64,000 nt of DNA from Leptolyngbya sp. Heron Island J (GCF_000482245.1 NZ_AWNH01000079.1:1-64000); one strand, 5' to 3'; shown: positions 25,531-34,460, counted from the stretch's first letter. Numbers and translations are program-made. The notes: generated by a model from the letters alone, not told the origin.

Positions 25531-26229
25531 CTAAGTCGTCACCAACCCATGCTCAAGGGCAAATCTGACTAGTTCTGTCCGGCTGTTGGTCCCCGTCTTC
25601 CCAAATAAACGACTCACGTACTTTTCTACGTTGCGTACAGTAGTGCCCAGTCGGCTAGCAATTTCCTTATTCATCAGGCCTTCGGCTACCAAGTTTAAGA
25701 CATCCTGCTCGCGAGGTGTCAGATCAATACGAATCGGTGACGTTTTTTGTGGGATCGTTCCTCGCTGGGTGAGTAGCGCCTTGATTTCCTCGATTTGGCG
25801 CGCCATGGCGGCAATATCAGGGACGGTGCCAGCCTCTGGTGTGCGGGCTGCCTGACGTTCAATCAGGTTACTGACCATAGCTACCAGCTCTTCTGGATCA
25901 AACGGTTTGGATAGGTAGGCATCACACCCTGCGTTATAGCCCTGAATGCGATCGCTAGTCATCCCACGAGCTGTCAAAAAAATGACCGGCAGTGATTTGT
26001 AGCGGGGGTCTTCGCGCACCTGTTTTAGAAACGTATAACCATCCACTTCAGGCATCATAATGTCTGAGATCAGCACATCTGGCGTTTCCTGCTGTAATAG
26101 CTCCAAGCCTTCCGTAGCATTGCTAGCTGTACGCACCTGAAAATCGCTGTCTTCCAAATAGGCTTGAACCGCCTCGCGCAAGCCGGGTTCATCATCTACC
26201 AACAGGACTCGTTTAGCTGTCTCTGCCAT
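25531..26229 (-). CDS. NarL/FixJ-type response regulator
   Basis: The 232-residue protein has a receiver domain (about 7-125: VLLVDDEPGLRE, phospho-acceptor in VLISDIMMPEVDG, switch VIFLTARG, Lys in YLSKPFD). A short linker is followed by a LuxR-type helix-turn-helix (LTPREQDVLNLVAEGLMNKEIASRLGTTVRNVEKYVSRLF). It should bind DNA when phosphorylated. No cognate kinase gene is adjacent. It is transcribed away from the peroxiredoxin gene across a 514-bp spacer. Confidence 0.94.
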   Translation of the reverse strand: MAETAKRVLLVDDEPGLREAVQAYLEDSDFQVRTASNATEGLELLQQETPDVLISDIMMPEVDGYTFLKQVREDPRYKSLPVIFLTARGMTSDRIQGYNAGCDAYLSKPFDPEELVAMVSNLIERQAARTPEAGTVPDIAAMARQIEEIKALLTQRGTIPQKTSPIRIDLTPREQDVLNLVAEGLMNKEIASRLGTTVRNVEKYVSRLFGKTGTNSRTELVRFALEHGLVTT

Positions 26230-26743
26230 GGCCTTTCCTTTGACGCTACAGTTCCTAAGCTTAATGGGTATTGGAGGATATTAGAACGAATCCAGCTTAT
26301 CTATTTTCAGCACCCAATGCTCACCCTACAGGTGAAACAGTTCAGACAAAACCAAAGCGATCGAAATCGCAGCAATCACCCTGACTCCGCTATGACGGTT
26401 GCTGTTTCTACAGCAACGCTATCGTTCCAGCTATAGATCAGGTTTGGCATCAATTCCTGACATTTACGCGTTGATAGCTAACGGTCAGCACCAGGCAGCA
26501 GACACCCCGGCCAATCAATTATTTGGGCTTAATCACTGAGCCCAACGGGGTTAAAAAATATACATATTTACTCCTAGACAACTGCTGCAGTTGATACCAT
26601 TTGAGTCCTTTCACGTTAGGATGATTAAGAATCATCTAAACTCCGACCGGAATACCGGGGTTTATGAGATGCTTATCTGAAGCTGCCCTGCATTGGGCAG
26701 TATTACAGGCAGTTGATGTAAGGAAACATTAGGAAATTCGGTT
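26230..26743. other. Intergenic region, divergent promoters and a foldable segment
   Basis: The 514-bp spacer between the response regulator and the peroxiredoxin gene holds no convincing gene. Bases 26504-26551 can fold with an outer stem ACCCCG/CGGGGT and an inner stem GGGCT/AGCCC, followed by TTAAAAAAT. A Fur/PerR-like palindrome lies at 26620-26636. Confidence 0.5.
26620..26636. promoter_or_regulatory. Fur/PerR-like operator before the peroxiredoxin gene
   Basis: GATGATTAAGAATCATC is a perfect 7-3-7 inverted repeat, flanked by TTAG and TAA, 107 bp upstream of the peroxiredoxin start codon. It resembles Fur-superfamily boxes (Fur consensus GATAATGATAATCATTATC). A PerR-type peroxide sensor controlling a peroxiredoxin would be consistent with known biology. 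Binding is inference. Confidence 0.6.
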
Positions 26744-27385
26744 ATGGCTCTTCAATTAGGCGATCAGGTCCCAGACTTTACCCAGAAATCTTCCGCTGGG
26801 GATATTAATTTTTACGAATGGGCTGGCGATAGCTGGGTTGTGCTCTTCTCCCACCCCGCTGACTACACCCCTGTTTGCACCACTGAGCTAGGCACCGTAG
26901 CCAAGTATCGGGCTGAGTTCGACAAGCGCAATGTTAAAACTATTGCCCTGAGCGTTGATGGTGTTGAATCTCACAACGGCTGGATTGGTGATATCAACGA
27001 AACCCAAGGTACCAGCGTTGATTACCCCATTCTGGCCGACGAGGACAAGAAAGTCTCTGAGTTGTATGGGATGATTCATCCCAATTCCAGCACTGGCAAC
27101 ACCTTGACTGTGCGGTCTGTATTTGTGATTGACCCCAACAAAAAGCTACGTCTCTCCATCACTTACCCTGCCAGCACTGGTCGTAACTTTGATGAGATTT
27201 TACGTGTCATCGATTCTCTACAATTGACTGATTACCATAAGGTAGCCACTCCTGCTAACTGGCAAGACGGTGGTGATTGTGTTGTGGTCCCTTCCATTTC
27301 TACTGAAGATGCCAAACAACAGTTCCCCAAAGGTGTTACCGAGGTTAAGCCCTACCTCCGGATGACTCCTCAGCCTAACAAATAG
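26744..27385 (+). CDS. 1-Cys peroxiredoxin (Prx6 type)
   Basis: The 213-residue protein has the peroxidatic cysteine in DYTPVCTTELG (about Cys47) and the longer C-terminal domain of the Prx6 group (GGDCVVVPSIS, then the ending VKPYLRMTPQP). No resolving Cys is seen in the usual 2-Cys position. It reduces hydrogen peroxide and alkyl hydroperoxides in the cytosol. A Fur/PerR-like palindrome upstream suggests iron or peroxide control, and a terminator follows at 27449-27476. Confidence 0.95.
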   Translation: MALQLGDQVPDFTQKSSAGDINFYEWAGDSWVVLFSHPADYTPVCTTELGTVAKYRAEFDKRNVKTIALSVDGVESHNGWIGDINETQGTSVDYPILADEDKKVSELYGMIHPNSSTGNTLTVRSVFVIDPNKKLRLSITYPASTGRNFDEILRVIDSLQLTDYHKVATPANWQDGGDCVVVPSISTEDAKQQFPKGVTEVKPYLRMTPQPNK

Positions 27386-27448
27386 GCAAATAGGCAATAA
27401 TAAGTGAGAAACAACATTCTCTAGATATCCACTCCGCTGGAACCGTCA

Positions 27449-27476
27449 AGGGTGCTCTTTTGGGGGCACCTTTTTT
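27449..27476 (+). terminator. Rho-independent terminator of the peroxiredoxin gene
   Basis: The stem GGTGC/GCACC, extended by weaker pairs, is followed by six T residues. The last bases overlap the stop codon of the convergent kinase gene. Confidence 0.75.
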
Positions 27477-28797
27477 ATTGAGGTCTGCTCCCATCGGCAA
27501 CCAGGCATTGGCGGACGGGAAGCACGATGGTGAAGGTTGTTCCGATTTCATCACTTGACTCACAGGTCAAGCGCCCCCCATGACGCTCGTTGATAATTCG
27601 GTAACTAATAGACAGCCCCATACCTGTTCCTTTCCCAACGGGCTTTGTGGTAAAGAATGGGTCAAACAATCGCGACTGAATATGGACTGGAATACCGGGA
27701 CCATGATTATGAATGGTCATAATCGCTTGCTGCTTTTCTAAGCGAGTAGAAATAGTAATGCATGGCAGTATTGCCAAAGTATTGTTCTCAATAGATTCAT
27801 CGATCGCATCAATAGCATTGACCAATAGGTTCATAAATACTTGATTGAGCTGCCCCGCATAGCATTCCACCAAGGGTAACTTGTTATATTGTTTATGAAC
27901 AACAATGGCAGGGCGGTGATTATTAGCCTTCAATCGATGTTCCAAAATCATCAGTGTGCTGTTAATCCCCTCATGGAGATTAACAAGTTGCATCTCTGCT
28001 TCATCCATCCGCGAGAATATGCTCAACGATGCCACAATTGACCGAATCCGCTCAGCCCCTAATTGCATAGATGCCAATACTTTAGGTAAATCTGTCGAGA
28101 GAAAGTCAAAGTCTCTCTCATCTAACAATGTCTGCAAGTTGTCCATGGGGTGGGTATAGACCGCTTGATAGGCACTGATTAATGCAATCAGATCTTGAGT
28201 ATAGGACTGAGCATGGCGAATATTACCATAGATAAAATTGACCGGATTGTTAATTTCATGGGCAACACCCGCCATCAACTGCCCCAGGTGAGACATTTTT
28301 GCATTCTGAACAAGCTGTAGCTGAGCCTGCTGAAGCTCTTGTAGAACATCTTCCAAAGCGTCAGTATTTGTAGGCTGCTGGTAGCAATTGGTCACATCCT
28401 GACACTCAGTCAAAATCAACGGGTGATCGTGGGTTAAAGAAATCAAAGATTTACGAACCAGAATTGTGCTGGCATAACGTGAGTAGCGGGTTGTAAATTC
28501 AGTATCGTTTTGATGGCGCATAACCTTGGCATCTGCCTGGGCAAAGTCTACAACCTGGGCCAGGGGTAATAGATCTCGGTCAGTTTTGGGCTGCTCGGTT
28601 GTAGTCTCTCCAATCGGGCCATGTCCCCAGAGCCGATGGCTGGCGTCATTGGCATAGAGCCACTGTCCTTGTAGGGTTTTCAGATGAATAGCTGTCTTGA
28701 GGTGGTTGAACAGTGTAGTCCACAGCTGCTGTCTATCTACTAAGGTTTCAAAGATTGCTCCACTTCGAACCATCAAAATTTCCTGCCCAGTATCCAC
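27475..28797 (-). CDS. Soluble PAS-like histidine kinase
   Basis: The 440-residue protein has an N-terminal PAS-like region (about 30-150, KTLQGQWLYANDASHRLWG) and a coiled-coil linker (ELQQAQLQLVQNAKMSHLGQ). The HisKA box is GVAHEINNPVNFIYGN with the phospho-His near residue 180. HATPase_c follows with NLLVNAIDAID (N box), GPGIP, FDPFFTTKPVGKGTGMGLSIS and GTTFTIVLP. There are no transmembrane segments. This HEINNPVNFI type of box is common among cyanobacterial hybrid and orphan kinases. No receiver gene is next to it. Its stop codon lies within the terminator of the convergent peroxiredoxin gene. Confidence 0.93.
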   Translation of the reverse strand: MDTGQEILMVRSGAIFETLVDRQQLWTTLFNHLKTAIHLKTLQGQWLYANDASHRLWGHGPIGETTTEQPKTDRDLLPLAQVVDFAQADAKVMRHQNDTEFTTRYSRYASTILVRKSLISLTHDHPLILTECQDVTNCYQQPTNTDALEDVLQELQQAQLQLVQNAKMSHLGQLMAGVAHEINNPVNFIYGNIRHAQSYTQDLIALISAYQAVYTHPMDNLQTLLDERDFDFLSTDLPKVLASMQLGAERIRSIVASLSIFSRMDEAEMQLVNLHEGINSTLMILEHRLKANNHRPAIVVHKQYNKLPLVECYAGQLNQVFMNLLVNAIDAIDESIENNTLAILPCITISTRLEKQQAIMTIHNHGPGIPVHIQSRLFDPFFTTKPVGKGTGMGLSISYRIINERHGGRLTCESSDEIGTTFTIVLPVRQCLVADGSRPQ

Positions 28798-28879
28798 GGG
28801 TTTAGATTGCCCGAATTCGGGCGAATGTCTTTACGATGGAAAACGGTCAGTTAATTATTTGTTCTGGAGAGATACTGCG

Positions 28880-29836
28880 TTGATATCGCGCCGCGTTTTT
28901 TTACAAGCTGGAGCCGGACTGATACCCTGGCGTCGATTGCAGCCACTAACTATGCAGCTCGATTGGCGGCTCAATGCGCAGTTTGCGGGTCTGTGTGTGG
29001 CAGAGGCTTACGGCAAGTATCGACGTCAAGGACTGGCTGTTACCCTCAAGCCAGCTCCACCTGATTTAGATGTGATTCAAACGGTTGTATCCCAACCCCA
29101 TACCCTGGGCTGTGCAGAAGAGTCGTTGATTTTGGCAGCGCAGGCACAGGGGGTGGCAGTGGTTGCGATCGCAACCATGCTGCAAGCCTCACCCTTATCC
29201 CTAATGAGCCTGCCCGAGCAAAACCTGAGCCATCTCCAACAGCTCCCAGGCAAACGTATCGGTGTCCATAGCGACGGTCGTCAAGCCTTAGCCCTGGTTT
29301 TATCCAAAAACCATATCCCCGCAGACCAAATAGACATTGTCACCATCCCCTATCGCGACAAGCATCAGCGTCTAATTAACGGCGAATTTGACGCTGTCCA
29401 ATGTTACGCCCTAGATGAACCACTGGATTTTGCCCGTCGTCTAGGCCAACCCCCTACCGTACTAACCTTCCATCAATACGGTTTCGACGCCTACAGTCAG
29501 GTAATTTTTGCCCCTACGCAATTAGTCACTGAGCAACCTCACTATCTAAAGCGGTTTTTAGCTGCCACCTTTGCAGGCTGGCGCTGGGCCATCAACCATC
29601 CCTCCCAAACCGCCCAGCTTTTGGTTCAGCAATATGTTGAGCCAGACTATCAGGATGTTAACTACCAAACCCAATCCCTTAAGATTATTGCCAACTACGT
29701 ACAAAACAACGGTCAGACCATCGGCACCCTCGATCCAAGGCGCTGGCAGCACTCTGCTCAGCAGCTGGTGGAAGCAGGCTTAATTGAAACCCTGCCATTG
29801 TTAGATACCTCCATCGACCTCAGCCTTTGGTCATAG
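28880..29836 (+). CDS. NMT1/THI5-like ABC substrate-binding protein
   Basis: The roughly 318-residue protein matches the NMT1/SsuA-like group of periplasmic binding proteins. Its features are MQLDWRLNAQFAGLCVAEAYGKYRRQGLAVTL at the start, LGCAEESLILAAQAQGVAVVAIA, the GKRIGVHSDGR turn, and FDAVQCYALDEP. Relatives bind thiamine precursors, nitrate/taurine-like sulfonates or riboflavin precursors; the ligand is not clear. The TTG at 28880 has a GGAGA nine bases upstream and gives an N-terminus with paired arginines (SRRVFLQAG) reminiscent of a Tat-type signal. The frame is open further upstream (to 28697) but that part overlaps the divergent kinase. No permease or ATPase gene is nearby. Confidence 0.85.
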   Translation: MISRRVFLQAGAGLIPWRRLQPLTMQLDWRLNAQFAGLCVAEAYGKYRRQGLAVTLKPAPPDLDVIQTVVSQPHTLGCAEESLILAAQAQGVAVVAIATMLQASPLSLMSLPEQNLSHLQQLPGKRIGVHSDGRQALALVLSKNHIPADQIDIVTIPYRDKHQRLINGEFDAVQCYALDEPLDFARRLGQPPTVLTFHQYGFDAYSQVIFAPTQLVTEQPHYLKRFLAATFAGWRWAINHPSQTAQLLVQQYVEPDYQDVNYQTQSLKIIANYVQNNGQTIGTLDPRRWQHSAQQLVEAGLIETLPLLDTSIDLSLWS

Positions 29837-30035
29837 GTGTTTGCGTTTCGCTGTTACCGATTTAGAGGATAAACCGGTCTGAAGAAAGTACAATCAGCCC
29901 TTACTTTACCGATGGCATCATGGTTCGATTCAGCAACGTCTACATTTCTTTTATGCTTTTCTAGCGTTTCCCATGTCCCATTCCCCATTAGGATAAAAAG
30001 ACTGATTACCCAACGTTTACTGGACACAGGCTCCT

Positions 30036-31031
30036 ATGGATATCAAGCAAGGTTTTGTTGGCACCGTTGGCAACACCCCGCTGATTCGACTCAATAGCTT
30101 TTCCGATGAAACTGGCTGTGAAATCCTAGGTAAAGCTGAATTCCTTAATCCAGGTGGCTCAGTCAAGGACCGAGCCGCTCTCTTTATTATTGAAGACGCT
30201 GAAAAAAAGGGGCTGCTCAAGCCCGGTGGTACCGTTGTTGAAGGCACTGCTGGTAATACTGGTATCGGCCTGACCCACATTTGCAATGCTAAAGGCTATA
30301 AATGCGTCATCGTCATTCCCGAAACACAATCTAAAGAGAAAATTGACCTGCTACGCACCTTAGGAGCGGATGTGCGTACGGTCCCAGCTGTTCCCTATCG
30401 AGACCCCAACAACTACGTTAAGGTATCAGGCCGACTCGCTGAAGAGACGGACAATGCTATCTGGGCAAATCAGTTTGAAAATTTGGCCAACCGCCAGGCC
30501 CACTATGAGACCACCGGTCCAGAAATTTGGCAGCAGACCGATGGCACTATCAATGCCTGGGTAGCAGCAACCGGGACCGGTGGCACCTATGCCGGTACAG
30601 CCATGTTTCTGAAAGAAAAAAATCCTGCCATTAAGTGTGTCGTTGCCGACCCCATGGGCAGTGGCCTATATAGCTATGTCAAAACCGGTGAAATTAAATC
30701 TGAAGGTAACTCCATCACCGAGGGGATAGGCAATGGACGCGTCACAGGTAACATGGCTGGAGCCCCGGCCGATGATGCTATTCGCATTGATGACCCAGAA
30801 GCGCTCAGGGTGGTTTACCAACTTCTCTATAAAGACGGTCTCTTTATGGGTGGGTCTGTCGGCATTAATGTAGGCGCAGCCTTTGCCCTGGCTAAGCAAA
30901 TGGGACCTGGCCATACCATTGTCACCGTGCTCTGTGACAGTGGCTCTCGATATCAGTCAAAAATCTTTAATCGAGAATGGTTAGAGGCCAAAGACCTGTG
31001 GTCCAATCAGTTACTGCCGCCCAAAGAGTAG
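30036..31031 (+). CDS. cysK: Cysteine synthase A (O-acetylserine sulfhydrylase)
   Basis: This PLP enzyme makes cysteine from O-acetylserine and sulfide. The 331-residue protein shows the PLP lysine in NPGGSVKDRAA (about residue 44), the substrate loop EGTAGNTGIGL and the phosphate-binding ATGTGGTYAG. Its C-terminal extension (NREWLEAKDLW) is typical of the larger CysK variant in cyanobacteria. It stands alone; no serine acetyltransferase gene is in the window. Confidence 0.95.
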   Translation: MDIKQGFVGTVGNTPLIRLNSFSDETGCEILGKAEFLNPGGSVKDRAALFIIEDAEKKGLLKPGGTVVEGTAGNTGIGLTHICNAKGYKCVIVIPETQSKEKIDLLRTLGADVRTVPAVPYRDPNNYVKVSGRLAEETDNAIWANQFENLANRQAHYETTGPEIWQQTDGTINAWVAATGTGGTYAGTAMFLKEKNPAIKCVVADPMGSGLYSYVKTGEIKSEGNSITEGIGNGRVTGNMAGAPADDAIRIDDPEALRVVYQLLYKDGLFMGGSVGINVGAAFALAKQMGPGHTIVTVLCDSGSRYQSKIFNREWLEAKDLWSNQLLPPKE

Positions 31032-31097
31032 CTTCAAGTAGTCACATCTGGCTACATCACATCTGGCTATATCAGAGACAAACCTGATTAATTGAGA

Positions 31098-31808
31098 TTA
31101 ATTGAGGTACAGACCAGTTCCCCCATCTGCTGGGTCTAAGTAGGGCTTTAGATATATACCACTAGGACTACGACGAGTTGAGTGCCCCCCTAGCGCTCCA
31201 CGTACAGCTCCTAAAATCTCATCATTGAGCCCTCCGGTGCCCAACAAATCAGTTTCTGGTAATCTCATCCCGCCAACAAACGTATTCACAGCGCTCGTAT
31301 TCGTCCCTGCATCAGCCAGGGTAATATTCGAGAAAACGGCGTCGCGAGTAGCGATCGGATCTTGGCCAGGCGGTACAGTAAAGACAATCCGACAGGTTTC
31401 TAGATCCTCGTCAGTGGTAGCACAGACTGTGTTATAGCCATTCTCAACATCAGTACGTAGCTCCACCAAGCCATCGGGGCGATATTCTTCCAGGCGAGCA
31501 CTGATGGTTTCACAGCGTCGCTCAGGTGTCCAACCACCGCCCATTTCACTGGGTACAGCCCACGGATATGCCTGCCCTGGTTCACTCTTAGGGCGATACA
31601 TCACTGTATACTCGCCATTTTGAATCTCGCAGGTAAATCTGGAACTGGCAGGTTCAGGCACCTCTTCTCCATCGCTTGCCAAGGCTACACTGGGCCCTAA
31701 AATTGGCCCTACTATAACGCTGAGGATAAGCACTTTCGCAACCGGCAGGAGGTTGGTTGGGGAGAGAACTTTCTGGCATGGGTTCTGAGGCATGATCGTC
31801 CAGCTCAT
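31098..31808 (-). CDS. COP23-domain secreted protein
   Basis: The 236-residue protein has a signal peptide (about residues 20-44, VLILSVIVGPILGPSVALA). A COP23-type domain follows, with FTCEIQNGEYTVMYRP, then GGGWTPERRCETISARLEEYR, LVELRTDVENGYNTVCATT and CRIVFTVPPGQDP. COP23 was named from a clock-controlled membrane-associated protein of an oscillating unicellular cyanobacterium; the biochemical role is unknown. Conserved Cys pairs may form disulphides in the periplasm. Confidence 0.85.
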   Translation of the reverse strand: MSWTIMPQNPCQKVLSPTNLLPVAKVLILSVIVGPILGPSVALASDGEEVPEPASSRFTCEIQNGEYTVMYRPKSEPGQAYPWAVPSEMGGGWTPERRCETISARLEEYRPDGLVELRTDVENGYNTVCATTDEDLETCRIVFTVPPGQDPIATRDAVFSNITLADAGTNTSAVNTFVGGMRLPETDLLGTGGLNDEILGAVRGALGGHSTRRSPSGIYLKPYLDPADGGTGLYLN

Positions 31809-32036
31809 GGCGAACTCCTTTATATACCTAAATTAGCGGATGGCTCCTCACTGAGACTAACGTAGCGTGAATAGCTGAGCGATGAGTTGAGGCCAGTGCG
31901 TAAATTGGCTACGCAGTTTGTAGTAAGTAGGTTGGGGTGTATTATGCGCTTTAAATTTTGGGTTTTGCATAATGCGCTGCAGCCCTTGGACTTGACTCAA
32001 TCAACCCCAGAGCGCCAATTCAAAACTCAACACTTT

Positions 32037-32507
32037 TTAGCCGTGGCAATGTTTAAACTTTTTCCCACTGCCGCACCAACAGGCCTGATTACGTTTCGGT
32101 AGTATGGGCGGCAGCAGCTCACCATCGACGTAAAACCAGCGGCCTTTCTCTTTTATAAATTTAGAACGCTCGTGGAGTTGCCCCCACTCTGGCTGACTGT
32201 GAACGGCTACAAATTCTACATAGCCGGCTGTGTCAGTTTTTTTACCTTGCCTGGTGCTGACCACCGTTAGCGATTCCCATACGGTGGTCTTGAGACTTTT
32301 GATGAGGTTAATGCGATCATCAAATTTCCGTTTTGATGGATAGCGGGTGTTAATTAGATACTCTATATTGCCTTTGTAGTAGGCTACGTATCGCGATCGC
32401 ATCAAAGCTTCTGCAGTCGGCGCTATAGCAGCTTGTACCAGATATGGCTCACAGCAGTTGGCGTAGGGGCGTTTGCTACCACAAGGACACAAATTGCTAG
32501 AAGACAT
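32037..32507 (-). CDS. YchJ-like protein with two SEC-C zinc motifs
   Basis: The 156-residue protein begins with LCPCGSKRPYANCCEPYL, a SEC-C zinc-binding motif, and ends with ACWCGSGKKFKHCHG, a second one. Between them is an NTF2-like YchJ domain (ALMRSRYVAYYKGNIEYLINTR, WGQLHERSKFIKEKGRWFYVDGE). The same terminal motif in SecA binds SecB and ribosomes, so a translation or protein-handling role is possible, but YchJ has no established function. Confidence 0.93.
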   Translation of the reverse strand: MSSSNLCPCGSKRPYANCCEPYLVQAAIAPTAEALMRSRYVAYYKGNIEYLINTRYPSKRKFDDRINLIKSLKTTVWESLTVVSTRQGKKTDTAGYVEFVAVHSQPEWGQLHERSKFIKEKGRWFYVDGELLPPILPKRNQACWCGSGKKFKHCHG

Positions 32508-32650
32508 AGGCTATACAAACTCATTTAGCCGTCAGCCTACCAGACTCAACCCGAATCAAACGACCTGTGCCTGGCCAACGGCTCAGGCACAGGTCACATT
32601 AGCCGACATAAACACAGCTCAACACACGGATAATGCTACAAGAGTTCAGC

Positions 32651-32989
32651 CTAATCCTCTTCCAAACTATCAATACTCAAAGGCACCAGCTCATGTTCTG
32701 TCGTAAACGCCATCCACATCTCTTCTTGAGGCTCAATAGTGACGCCCGTTAAAGCACAGCGCTCACGACGTTGTGCTTCAGCGGCCATAATTGACCGGAT
32801 TTGCTGACGCTGTATTTGAAAACCAGGATCATCCGAATGCTGGCGAACATAATCCCACAGCACCTCCCGCACCAGTGACTGATAGCCGCGACTACCTGCC
32901 AGGGTCTTGAGCTTATCAATCAACTCCCGTTCAAAACGGATGCTAGTAACCTGCATATCGGTAGTGGGCAGTTTGGTGTTCAGGCTCAT
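32651..32989 (-). CDS. Ribbon-helix-helix-like protein
   Basis: The 112-residue protein has an N-terminal segment (VTSIRFERELIDKLKTLAG, then YQSLVREVLWDYVRQ) with the strand-helix-helix pattern of Arc/MetJ DNA-binding proteins. The C-terminal half (ERCALTGVTIEPQEEMWMAF, HELVPLSIDSLEED) is conserved-looking but of unknown role. The frame is open to an ATG at 33016. The ATG at 32989 is preferred because a palindrome at 33022-33036 probably lies in the promoter. No toxin partner is seen downstream, and the YchJ gene follows after 143 bp. Confidence 0.7.
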   Translation of the reverse strand: MSLNTKLPTTDMQVTSIRFERELIDKLKTLAGSRGYQSLVREVLWDYVRQHSDDPGFQIQRQQIRSIMAAEAQRRERCALTGVTIEPQEEMWMAFTTEHELVPLSIDSLEED

Positions 32990-33021
32990 TAATAGTTTTG
33001 CAAAGTATATGTACATTGAGC

Positions 33022-33036
33022 GCTACATTTTGTAGC
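33022..33036. promoter_or_regulatory. Palindrome before the ribbon-helix-helix gene
   Basis: GCTACATTTTGTAGC is a perfect 6-3-6 inverted repeat 33 bp upstream of the chosen start. Ribbon-helix-helix proteins commonly repress their own promoters through such sites; binding here is inference. Confidence 0.5.
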
Positions 33037-33456
33037 ACAACAAATGGAAACCATACCTAGAGTTTACATTCTTTTTTTAGGATTGGTTGGCATTCAACGC
33101 AATGGTATCTCAATATAGCTTTGACTACATTAGCCCTCAGATATATAACCCTGACTGGAGGTATGACAGGTTAAGAATTGGTTCTTTCGAGAGCGAAAAA
33201 TACCTTCTGGAATTTTCTAAAAATAGAAAGATTCTCGTTGCGTCCTTGTTGCGTCCTTATTGTATCCGAACGATGCTCTGAGAGGTTCTATAAAAAGCAT
33301 TCAATATGATAATGGCTCTGCACAATCCTCTAGAGCTATAAACAGTAGAGTATTTTTCAAAAACTTTGCTCCTATTCATCTTAAACACGAAAATGAAGAT
33401 ATTTTCATAAAATAAGTCCTGCCTTAATAGGCGATATCACTTATGGAGTAAACTCT

Positions 33457-33606
33457 ATGCATAACAGCAAAATTATTTCATCAAGAAATAACAAGCAAAA
33501 AGATTTTATGAGACTTTATGAGACAGCATTTATTAAAAAGATTGTTCTCTGCTCCCATCAAAGCCAATCAAATCAAAGCCTATCATTCCTTAAAACCAGT
33601 CCATAG
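33457..33606 (+). CDS. Candidate 49-aa basic micro-protein
   Basis: An ATG with GGAG eight bases upstream opens a 49-codon frame rich in Lys, Ser and Asn (MHNSKIISSRNNKQKDF...). Only the ribosome binding site supports it; no family recognised. Confidence 0.22.
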   Translation: MHNSKIISSRNNKQKDFMRLYETAFIKKIVLCSHQSQSNQSLSFLKTSP

Positions 33607-33857
33607 TACGAAATGGGCATTGTCATACTTGTAGATATCAGAAGTCTCATGGTAGTAGACACCTGTGCGCATGCATACTTGCGTAGATATCAGCAAGTTC
33701 AGCCCTTCCAATACCAATAGCCCCCATGCCCATGGCCCGTATCAATAATGTGCGGAAATACTTACTGTCACCTCGAGGCCAACTAGTTAACCTATAAGTA
33801 CGGGATGATCATGCTAAATTTACCGCTGAGGTGTCTCCACAACTACTACTTATTTAG

Positions 33858-33887
33858 TTGACATAATTTAGGTTATGAAACTAAATA
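33858..33887 (+). promoter_or_regulatory. Candidate sigma-70-type promoter
   Basis: TTGACA (33858-33863), an 18-base spacer and TAAATA (33882-33887) point toward the gene at 34042, leaving a leader of about 150 bases. The -35 box is perfect and the -10 box is fair. Confidence 0.45.
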
Positions 33888-34041
33888 TCTGGCACGGGGG
33901 GCTTTTCAGCGGGATTTAATCGTCATCAACCCATACCCGTAACGAAATAAGAGCAGTGAATAGCTGCAGCTTGATCACATCAGCCTGAGCTGACGTGTCA
34001 TTGATTCTCAAAATTTGTTCACTAGCTTGACAGGGAGCGCC

Positions 34042-34437
34042 ATGACTACAAATCGGCAAGTACCTTATCTCGTTGGGGATAGCAAGAAGCAATCCTACTA
34101 TGGGCGTCTACATCAGCGTTTAGATGAGGCTATGCAGGAGGGTAACGAGGTACAGGTCCGCCTTCCTTGGGGCGGGTTAAGTGGTGTTCCCGTTTATCTG
34201 GACGATACCTGCGTTGAAATCGTTTACGTACATGTATACGAGCCTGATGAAGACGACGAACCTGACGATGAAGTATCCCGTCGTACCGTTTGGCTGGTGC
34301 GCCTGAAAGAGATTAGCGCCGTATCATTTGTCAGCGAAAGTTGGTCTAAAGAGCGTCTAGAAAAACTATTCATTCCAGATAAAAAGGAGGACATCTCCTC
34401 AGCACCAGATGCTGGCTCCGAGGAAACGACAGACTAA
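34042..34437 (+). CDS. Conserved cyanobacterial protein of unknown function
   Basis: The 131-residue acidic protein has a compact core (YYGRLHQRLDEAMQEGNEVQV, LPWGGLSGVPVYLDDTCVEIVYV, RRTVWLVRLKEISAVSF) whose strand-rich pattern recalls an Sm-like or ribosome-associated barrel. That structural guess is mine. It ends WSKERLEKLF followed by an acidic tail. GGGAG lies a few bases before the ATG at 34042, which settles the start. It is probably transcribed from the promoter near 33858 and is convergent with the next small gene across a long hairpin. Confidence 0.75.
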   Translation: MTTNRQVPYLVGDSKKQSYYGRLHQRLDEAMQEGNEVQVRLPWGGLSGVPVYLDDTCVEIVYVHVYEPDEDDEPDDEVSRRTVWLVRLKEISAVSFVSESWSKERLEKLFIPDKKEDISSAPDAGSEETTD

Positions 34438-34460
34438 GGCGTTTCCTCACAACACCCAAT

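Larger units (their letters stand above)
33037..34041. other. AT-rich 1-kb region with no convincing large gene
   Basis: Apart from the micro-ORF and promoter listed separately, I see no gene. A 64-codon plus-strand frame (33087-33281) lacks a ribosome binding site and is not convincing. Short direct repeats occur: TTTATGAGAC twice in tandem near 33506-33526, ATCAAAGCC twice near 33557-33580, and CATACTTG(CG)TAGATATCAG near 33629 and 33676. The composition resembles an insertion scar or decayed accessory DNA. Confidence 0.4.

Noticed and set aside
33629-33700. Two copies of a TAGATATCAG-containing sequence as a possible CRISPR start
   Set aside because: Only two imperfect copies, unequal in length, no further repeats and no cas genes.
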